A stretch of 52,517 nt of DNA, taken from contig JAPLCP010000144.1 of NCBI GenBank assembly GCA_026392155.1, forward strand, positions 1 through 52,517, read 5' to 3'. Position 1 is the first letter of the stretch, and each line of letters opens with the position of its first letter. The stretch is from Armatimonadota bacterium (lineage in GTDB: Bacteria > Armatimonadota > Armatimonadia > Armatimonadales > Armatimonadaceae). The translations under genes were made by a program, and so were the position numbers. Positions 47,636 through 52,517 of this stretch are shown here, in pieces. The notes under the pieces are model-generated. The model ran no database searches. It was not told the DNA's origin and saw nothing but the letters and a program-made list of their open reading frames with translations.

Positions 47636-48042
47636 ACGGGCAGTGGCAGCTTAACGCCCTGGTTGGCAAGCTTGTCCGCGAGGGCGTTTTGCTCGCGTCG
47701 GACATGGACGACTTTGGCTTTATCGAACTTGCTCAGCAGGCGCTTGGCCTCGGCAAAGAGTGGCTCTAGCTCCGGCGACTTGACTTTATAGAGCCCGGCG
47801 ATCTGCTTGGCCATCAGCTCGGAGTCCGTGCGAACTTCCACCTCGCTTGCGCCCTTGAGGAGTGCTTCCTGCAAGCCACGTAGCAGCGCCGTGTACTCAG
47901 CGGCATTGTTGGTTGTGTCGCGAAGGCGCTCCGCGAGGGTGTGAAACGGCTCCGCCTCGCCGTCGCGCCAGAACGCCACGCCAATCCCTGCGGTTCCAGG
48001 GTTGCCCTTGCTCGCCCCATCGGTGTGTAGGATCATCTTCAT
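47632..48042 (-). CDS. rnhA: Ribonuclease HI
   Basis: A 136-residue RNase H fold enzyme cleaving RNA in RNA-DNA hybrids. Catalytic residues: Asp8 (HTDGASKGNPG), Glu49 (NNAAEYTALLRGL), Asp73 (VRTDSELMAKQ) and Asp123 (NALADKLAN). The compact form lacks the basic protrusion of E. coli RNase HI, like many short bacterial versions. I start at the ATG at 48042, which overlaps the SGNH stop as ATGA; a TACAAT 7 nt upstream is also compatible with a leaderless start. An ATG 9 nt further upstream is possible. Confidence 0.92.
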   Translation of the reverse strand: MKMILHTDGASKGNPGTAGIGVAFWRDGEAEPFHTLAERLRDTTNNAAEYTALLRGLQEALLKGASEVEVRTDSELMAKQIAGLYKVKSPELEPLFAEAKRLLSKFDKAKVVHVRREQNALADKLANQGVKLPLPV

Positions 48043-49037
48043 GCGGGCCATTGTACCGCCTCGAAGGCTTGTGCGTAGAGCCAGTGGCCAAAGTCATTGG
48101 GATGGTTGATATTGTTTCCCAAGAGCGAGGGCTGGTCCTTGCGCCTTAGCACCTGCTCCCAGGTGGAAAATACATCGACATAGGCCACGCCCGCCTCGCT
48201 CGCTGCTTGCTTGGTCGCGGTGGCAAACTGCGCCATGCGGTGCGTCCCGTAGTGCCAGTCGTCGTTGGGGGGAAAGGCGGAGAATAAGATCACGCTTGCG
48301 TCTTTGCGCTCCCGAATCAGCTTGGTGAGCGCGACCAGGTTGTTCTTAAAGACCTCAGGTTCGACGCTGCCCCGGTTGTGATCGTTCATCCCAAAACCCA
48401 CCAGCACCAAGTCCGGCTTCTCGCACGTCCCCAGGGTCGTCACAGGCCGCAGCGACTCGGGCTTCTTGTCGAACCAGTCGATTCCCTGTCGCGACGTGTA
48501 CCCGGAGAGCGAGAGATCCTCTATCGTGATCGCCGCTTTGGGGAACTTCTTGCCAAGCGACACTGCCCAGCGCCACTGGAAGCGCAGCGCCTGCTCCGAA
48601 GCCTCACCGCCCGCTGTAATGCTATCGCCGTAGCTCACAATCTTAAACGGCCCACCCGCTTGTAGCTTCTTCTTCACCTCAGCCAAGGAGCGCGTCTGGT
48701 CGTTGCGCCGCGCCCAAGAGATTTTCTCGGGTGTCTTGTAGTCCGCCCAGACAAACCACGGATGGTTGGTGAAGCCGGGAAACTTAGTATGGTCGAAGTC
48801 TTTCTGGCCAAAGAGTGGGTTGGTAGCAAAGTCGGGGATGCGCGAGCCGGGAGTGCGTGCCAGAGTCCCTTTGGCATCGTCCACCACGTAGTCCCGTCCC
48901 TCGGTGTAGACAACGCTCCCGGGCCTATCGGGCAGAAACGTGCTGCGCACCGTCACGCTACCCTTTGTCACGCGCTCCACGCAAAACTTGCCGGGCTCGG
49001 TGCGGGTGAGCACAAAGCTCTCTCCAAAAATATCCAT
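48039..49037 (-). CDS. SGNH/GDSL hydrolase with N-terminal extension
   Basis: A 332-residue esterase/lipase-type protein. The SGNH core starts at about 130 with block I (KIVSYGDSITAGG, nucleophile Ser); block III GFGMNDHNRG and block V NHPNDFGHWL (Asp/His) are present. The N-terminal 120 residues (FVLTRTEPGKFCVERVTKGS ... KFPGFTNHPWFVWADYKTPE) form an accessory domain. No signal peptide is visible. Probably deacylates a carbohydrate or other ester, by analogy. Coupled to rnhA by a 4-nt overlap. Confidence 0.85.
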   Translation of the reverse strand: MDIFGESFVLTRTEPGKFCVERVTKGSVTVRSTFLPDRPGSVVYTEGRDYVVDDAKGTLARTPGSRIPDFATNPLFGQKDFDHTKFPGFTNHPWFVWADYKTPEKISWARRNDQTRSLAEVKKKLQAGGPFKIVSYGDSITAGGEASEQALRFQWRWAVSLGKKFPKAAITIEDLSLSGYTSRQGIDWFDKKPESLRPVTTLGTCEKPDLVLVGFGMNDHNRGSVEPEVFKNNLVALTKLIRERKDASVILFSAFPPNDDWHYGTHRMAQFATATKQAASEAGVAYVDVFSTWEQVLRRKDQPSLLGNNINHPNDFGHWLYAQAFEAVQWPA

Positions 49038-49060
49038 CTTAGAGCATGTTGTACCCGAGA

Positions 49061-49213
49061 TTAGTCTTTCGTGTCGCTTTCAGAGTGGCTCGCCAGCAGT
49101 TTGAGTAGCTCTTTTGCAGCAAGCTCCGACGACTATCGATGGCATAGGGCATTGTACCCAGGCCAGACGCGCTCAAACTCCGTCAAAAGCCCCACGCGAA
49201 GAGCATAGAAGTC
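49061..49213 (-). pseudogene. Relic of an unknown gene with in-frame TAG
   Basis: In one frame the minus strand reads DFYALRVGLLTEFERVWPGY and ALCHR, then a TAG at 49133-49135, then SSELAAKELLKLLASHSESD to a TAA at 49061. Codon endings are coding-like. No start is visible and the upstream end is lost at the DUF2157 promoter. I do not recognise the family. Confidence 0.35.
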
Positions 49214-49216
49214 GGT

Positions 49217-49222
49217 TACAGT
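49217..49222 (+). promoter_or_regulatory. -10 box TACAGT, leaderless start of DUF2157 gene
   Basis: TACAGT-N5-ATG; AGGA lies within the 5-nt gap, too close to serve as Shine-Dalgarno sequence. Confidence 0.5.
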
Positions 49223-49227
49223 AGGAC

Positions 49228-50394
49228 ATGAAAGAATCCGAGTTTGTTCGGCGGCTTCGGCAAGAAGTGGAACACTGGCACGACGAGGGCCTGGTGGACG
49301 CCGCTCTCGCTGAGCGCTTGCTGGTGCGCTACGATGGCCAAGATGGCCCAGCGCGGAGCAAGATCGCGGTGGTGCTCTCGTTTCTGGGGGCGCTTCTGAT
49401 CGGGATCGGGATGATTGTCTTTGTGGCCTCCAACTGGGCGGTGATCCCTGGCGCGGCAAAGCTGGGTGGCCTGCTGGTAGCGATGATGCTCGCGTACTGG
49501 GGGGGCTTTCGGCTACGCTATGTCGGGGAGAGCTACCACGGAACAGGCAATGCGCTGCTCTTTCTGGGCGTCTTGCTCTACGGCGCGAATCTCTTTCTGG
49601 TGGCGCAGGCCATGCACATCAACGCCGAGGCACCGTCGCTGCTGGTTCTCTGGGCCGTGGGCGTGCTGCCGCTGGGCTGGCTCTTGGAGTCACGGGCGAT
49701 GCTCAGGCTGGGGCTGATTCTGCTCACCATCGCACTGGGCGTGGAGTCCGCGTTCTGGTGCGACGGGCCGGGCGGGTTCTGCGCAGTCTTCCTGCTCTGG
49801 GGCACGCTCTTGGTAGCGCTGGGCCGCTTGGTTCCCCGCCTCACCGGGCTTGCCGAAGGGCTGGGCGTGTTTATGCTCTTGGCCACCTTGACTATTCTCG
49901 CCGATTTTGGACTCTCCCTCCATAACTATCCCGGCACCGAGTGGGCCTATCTTGCACCGGGCGGGAAGCTTCGGCTCGTGGGACTTGGAATCGGTACGCT
50001 GGCTACCACCTTGGTGCTGCTCTTTCGGAGAGGCCAAGAGCCGCTGGAGCGTGGCGAGGGGCTGGGATTACTGGCGCTGACACTGCTCGCGGGAGGCTTG
50101 CTTATCGGTGGGGGACTCGACGAAGCCCTGCTCCGGACGGGCTTTAACATTCTCCTGCTCTTGGTAATTATAGGCGTGCTCTGGATCGGCTACGAGCGCC
50201 GGGAGCCGGGCTGGGTGCAGCTGGCGCTGGCGTTCTTTGCGCTGGAGGTGCTGAGCCGCTATGTCGAGCTACTCTGGGAGCAACTCCCGATGGAGGTTTT
50301 CTTCCTGAGCGCAGGAATTGTCCTGCTGGGCGGCGGGCTGGCGCTGGAGCGGGTGCGGCGGACACTGCTCAAAAAACTGGCGGAGAGGGAGTAA
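49228..50394 (+). CDS. DUF2157 membrane protein
   Basis: A 388-residue inner-membrane protein. The soluble N-terminus (FVRRLRQEVEHWHDEGLVDA ... LLVRYDG, about 5-37) and following helices match DUF2157. About ten to twelve hydrophobic segments fill the rest. Function unknown. It is followed 4 nt later by a GDYXXLXY protein, the usual partner of this family, so the two likely act together. Confidence 0.88.
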   Translation: MKESEFVRRLRQEVEHWHDEGLVDAALAERLLVRYDGQDGPARSKIAVVLSFLGALLIGIGMIVFVASNWAVIPGAAKLGGLLVAMMLAYWGGFRLRYVGESYHGTGNALLFLGVLLYGANLFLVAQAMHINAEAPSLLVLWAVGVLPLGWLLESRAMLRLGLILLTIALGVESAFWCDGPGGFCAVFLLWGTLLVALGRLVPRLTGLAEGLGVFMLLATLTILADFGLSLHNYPGTEWAYLAPGGKLRLVGLGIGTLATTLVLLFRRGQEPLERGEGLGLLALTLLAGGLLIGGGLDEALLRTGFNILLLLVIIGVLWIGYERREPGWVQLALAFFALEVLSRYVELLWEQLPMEVFFLSAGIVLLGGGLALERVRRTLLKKLAERE

Positions 50395-50398
50395 GACA

Positions 50399-50932
50399 AT
50401 GCGACAGTTCCCAAGACATTTTGCACTGCTCGTGGCTATCCAAGTGGCACTGGTACTCGGGCTCCTGGGAGTGCGGCAGCTGACGCTCCGCACGGGGCAG
50501 TCGGTTCTGCTGCGTGTCGAGCCGATCGACCCCGTGGATTTCTTCCGCGGCGAGTATATCGTGCTCAGCTACAGTGTTTCGGAAGTGCAGAGTAGCTGGC
50601 TGGTGGGGCCACCTTTGCAGAAAGGAGAGACGGTCTACATGGCCCTCGCGCGGAGTGGGCGCTTTGTGGAGCGTGCGGAGGTCTCCCGCACGCCCCCGAC
50701 AGATGCCTTCGCGTTTCTAAAGGGCACGGTGACCAGCGCGGACAAGACCCACTGCCGCGTCGCCTACGGGATCGAGAGCTGGTTTGTTCCCCGCGGGAAA
50801 GGCCCGGAGCTGGAGCGCGAAGGACGGCGCAACGACCGTCAGCTCATCGCCGAGGTGCGGGTAGACTCGCAAGGGCATGCCGTCTTAAAAGCGGTCACGG
50901 TCGAGGCCAAGCGCCCTACTTCCACTCGGTAG
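50399..50932 (+). CDS. GDYXXLXY-family protein
   Basis: A 177-residue membrane-anchored protein. One N-terminal helix (about 8-27, FALLVAIQVALVLGLLGV) precedes the domain-defining motif, here RGEYIVLSY (about 50-58; Glu replaces Asp of GDY). The rest is beta-rich (GETVYMALARSG, FLKGTV). I start at the ATG at 50399, with AGAGGGAG about 9 nt upstream. Its role with DUF2157 is unknown. Confidence 0.85.
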   Translation: MRQFPRHFALLVAIQVALVLGLLGVRQLTLRTGQSVLLRVEPIDPVDFFRGEYIVLSYSVSEVQSSWLVGPPLQKGETVYMALARSGRFVERAEVSRTPPTDAFAFLKGTVTSADKTHCRVAYGIESWFVPRGKGPELEREGRRNDRQLIAEVRVDSQGHAVLKAVTVEAKRPTSTR

Positions 50933-51125
50933 TCATGCGCCTTTCTTCAGCTCGCCGACGATCAAGAGCGCGCCGGGATAGAACGCTTTGTCGTTAAAAC
51001 GAGCCGGATTGTCCATTTTTTCTTGGCGTTGCGCCAGAATCTTCACTTTGTCAGGCTGGTCGGGGTGAAGCTCTATCTTGACCGTATGGAGCGTATCCGG
51101 CAGATCCGCCGAGGCAGTGTCAGCG
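50933..51125 (-). pseudogene. C-terminal fragment of an SGNH/GDSL-type hydrolase
   Basis: On the minus strand the frame DLPDTLHTVKIELHPDQPDK, then ILAQRQEKMDNPARF, NDKAFYPGALLIVGELKKGA ends in TGA at 50933. This is the typical tail of SGNH hydrolases that bind carbohydrate. No start and no catalytic core are present; homology fades near 51110-51125, where the HNH relic begins on the other strand. Confidence 0.6.
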
Positions 51126-51289
51126 GTGCGGTTATGCGCTTTTCGTGGAAACTTGCCACCTGCGAGCGATTAAGGACTTTCCCGAGACAGCGCTTCTCTC
51201 CCAGATCAATGCCCCTGAGAACCTGCTCTATCTCTGTCCAAATTGCCACCATGAGCTCGACGCTGGGCTTTTGGTGTGGAAAGGTGAAA
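51082..51289 (+). pseudogene. HNH endonuclease fragment
   Basis: The frame CQRCGYALFVETCHLRAIKD (two Cys, then His), FPETALLSQINAPENLLYLC and PNCHHELDAGLLVWKGEI is an HNH nuclease core with zinc-binding CxxC pairs. The N-terminal part is cut by a TGA at 51079-51081. The 3' end runs without a stop into the tRNA-Met gene. Both ends are therefore lost. Confidence 0.7.
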
Positions 51290-51363
51290 TAGCGGCATCC
51301 GGACTTGAACCGGAGACCTATGGGTTATGAATCCATCGCTCTAACCAGCTGAGCTATGCCGCC
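51290..51363 (-). tRNA. tRNA-Met (anticodon CAU), elongator type
   Basis: Acceptor GGCGGCA/TGCCGCT (first pair G-U), D arm GCTC...GAGC, anticodon loop TTCATAA, T arm TCCGG-TTCAAGT-CCGGA, discriminator A. The anticodon stem ATGGA/CCCAT closes with an A31-C39 mismatch. The G1-U72 pair argues against initiator tRNA. tRNA-Ile2 with a modified CAU anticodon cannot be excluded. CCA is not encoded. Confidence 0.92.
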
Positions 51364-51381
51364 AAGATCGCGACGGTAATT

Positions 51382-52311
51382 CTATCGCGTTTCCTCTTTC
51401 TTTGCAACACGCCGAATTCGGTGGTTGAGGGTATCGCCAATGTAGAGCGCCCCATCAGGGCCAATCACGACGCCGTGGGGACGGTCTAGCCCTGCCTCGC
51501 TCGCGGGGCCACCGTCGCCGCCAGAGCCCTTGCGCCCGCCCGCCACCGTCGAGATCACGCCTGTTTTGGCATCAATGCGCCGGATCGCGTGGTTCTCAGT
51601 GTCCACGATAAACAGATTTCCGTTTTTGTCGCACGCCGCGCCTTTGGGGCCGTTGAAGGTCGCCTCTTTAGCCGGGCCACCATCGCCCGTGTAGCCTTTC
51701 TTACCCGTTCCCGCAATCGTGGTGATTACGCCCTTCTCATCCACTTTACGCACGCAGTTCCCCTCACGCTCGATGATATAGACGAGGTTTTTGTAGCAGC
51801 AGACCGCCCGTGCGCCGAAAATCTCGGCCTGGGTTGCCAAACCTCCATCGCCGGAGTGGGCACGCTTGCCCGTGCCTGCAAAGACCTGCGGCGAGGTTTG
51901 CGCTGCGCTGAGACGGTAGATCAGGCACGCTTTCACATCGGCGATATAGAGCCAGCGGCCATCGGGCGAGGCTGCGACATCGTGCGGCTCTTGAAATGCA
52001 AAGTCGTGTGGTTTGGCATCACGGTAGATTCTGTGGCTGAGCCGATGCGCCGTCCAGACCGCCTCGCCCAGTACGGCCACGGCAACGAGATCCTCCGGTT
52101 TCGCTCCGGGCGTCTCGTAGATCGTGGTGATCTTCGTTGTCTTTGCCTCGATGCGCCTCAGTGCGTTTACCCCGGCCTCAGCCACAAATAAGTTGCCTTT
52201 TTTATCAAAGGCCAGCGTGAACGGGTCTTGAATTCCCGCATCTTTTGCCATGCCGCCGTCGCCGCTGTGCTCAGGCTTCCCATTGCCTGCAAAGGTTGTG
52301 ATGATGTCCAT
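51382..52311 (-). CDS. NHL-repeat beta-propeller protein
   Basis: A 309-residue protein with about five NHL-type blades. The repeating motifs are ITTFAGNGKPEHSGDGG, QVFAGTGKRAHSGDGG, ITTIAGTGKKGYTGDGG and ISTVAGGRKGSGGDGG, each followed by a GNLFV(A/D) or GALYIGD strand. Such proteins are binding scaffolds, or lactonase-like. No signal peptide is visible with the start at 52311; an upstream start adds nine residues (MRNISIIFA) that precede the -10 position. TATAAT lies 7 nt before the ATG. Confidence 0.87.
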   Translation of the reverse strand: MDIITTFAGNGKPEHSGDGGMAKDAGIQDPFTLAFDKKGNLFVAEAGVNALRRIEAKTTKITTIYETPGAKPEDLVAVAVLGEAVWTAHRLSHRIYRDAKPHDFAFQEPHDVAASPDGRWLYIADVKACLIYRLSAAQTSPQVFAGTGKRAHSGDGGLATQAEIFGARAVCCYKNLVYIIEREGNCVRKVDEKGVITTIAGTGKKGYTGDGGPAKEATFNGPKGAACDKNGNLFIVDTENHAIRRIDAKTGVISTVAGGRKGSGGDGGPASEAGLDRPHGVVIGPDGALYIGDTLNHRIRRVAKKEETR

Positions 52312-52318
52312 GGCGAAG

Positions 52319-52324
52319 ATTATA
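52319..52324 (-). promoter_or_regulatory. -10 box TATAAT, leaderless start of NHL gene
   Basis: TATAAT-N7-ATG on the minus strand; no Shine-Dalgarno sequence. Confidence 0.6.
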
Positions 52325-52393
52325 CTTATGTTACGCACTCTTGGTATAATTCACGTTCAAAATTACATCTCTTTTCTAACCATTGGTGCTATT

Positions 52394-52517
52394 TCAAATC
52401 GGCACCCAAGCCGTACTGATGCTCTTTTTGTCGCCACCAAATAATGCTGTGGCCATATCCGTCACCAAATTCCAGGCAGCACAGGCAAAGGCAAGATGAC
52501 TCTCAATACCGGGCCAG
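52394..52517 (-). CDS. Partial ORF cut by the right edge (C-terminus only)
   Basis: The minus strand is open from the edge to a TGA at 52394, reading WPGIESHLAFACAAWNLVTD and then ATALFGGDKKSISTAWVPI. The start of this piece (IESHLAFACAAWNL) is reminiscent of transposase C-terminal helices, but the fragment is too short to assign. Confidence 0.35.
   Translation of the reverse strand, partial: WPGIESHLAFACAAWNLVTDMATALFGGDKKSISTAWVPI

Noticed and set aside
48050-48055. TACAAT as an independent leaderless promoter of rnhA
   Set aside because: Not counted: the ATGA overlap with the SGNH gene explains the start equally well.
21297-51363. Integrated element bounded by the two tRNA genes
   Set aside because: No integrase, excisionase or matching attachment repeats were seen; most genes between them are ordinary chromosomal functions.

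Overview
The window is about 52.5 kb of bacterial chromosome. It is GC-rich, with a few AT-rich intergenic islands, and densely packed on both strands with short operons. No plasmid, phage, integrase or CRISPR signature was seen. The gene content (PEP-CTERM protein, H-X8-DG pseudopilin-like protein, GH43 and relic GH2 carbohydrate enzymes, SGNH hydrolases, PhyH dioxygenase, RbsABC-type sugar importer, DUF2723 protein) fits best with the Armatimonadota. That assignment is an inference from gene families, not from a marker gene.

Layout. 0.4-3.7 kb: a GNAT acetyltransferase, an unknown gene, and a decaying ADP-ribose/NAD-themed group (crystallin J1-like protein, broken NADAR gene, Nudix-NrtR protein). 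3.8-6.5 kb: tatA-htrA and an MFS exporter. 6.6-13.1 kb: an unknown gene, a complete sugar ABC importer, a DUF2723 membrane protein and a VOC protein. 13.1-14.1 kb: two copies of a small structured RNA unit flanking a NUDT15-like Nudix gene. 14.1-22.7 kb: an unknown protein, a zinc-ribbon SDR, an L,D-transpeptidase-fold protein, a PhyH dioxygenase, a PEP-CTERM protein, an M32 peptidase-GH43 pair, tRNA-Gln and an ATP-grasp-like protein. 22.7-27 kb: an orphan ABC ATPase between two tiny ORFs, an ECF sigma/anti-sigma/RseB-like operon and a MoxR ATPase. 27-31 kb: a GH2 pseudogene, a serine hydrolase, a universal stress protein and an OsmC protein. 31-37 kb: an ABC-2 exporter operon and a Tat-targeted VIT/vWA protein. 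37-44.9 kb: a Nudix-FMN reductase-DinB operon, GT4, MFS, acyl-CoA synthetase, and a ybaN-YbjQx3-pseudopilin operon. 45-52.5 kb: a DnaQ relic, pirin-MarR, a BMP-type binding lipoprotein, SGNH hydrolase-RNase HI, DUF2157-GDYXXLXY, HNH and SGNH relics, tRNA-Met, an NHL-repeat protein and a cut-off ORF.

Three window-wide patterns stand out. (1) At least 17 genes have a TANNNT -10 box placed 5-7 nt before the start codon and no Shine-Dalgarno sequence, so leaderless mRNAs appear common. (2) A modular three-hairpin repeat recurs between genes with its stems kept paired by compensatory changes; it sits at the broken ends of two gene relics. A second C/G-rich palindromic repeat supplies the Shine-Dalgarno sequence for at least one gene. 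(3) Relics are frequent at gene borders: NADAR, GH2, DnaQ, SGNH, HNH and an unknown gene.

The strongest candidate for something undescribed is the duplicated RNA unit at 13.1-14.1 kb. Its two copies share a promoter-like box, a 5-bp hairpin and a terminator stem in which the differences preserve base pairing.
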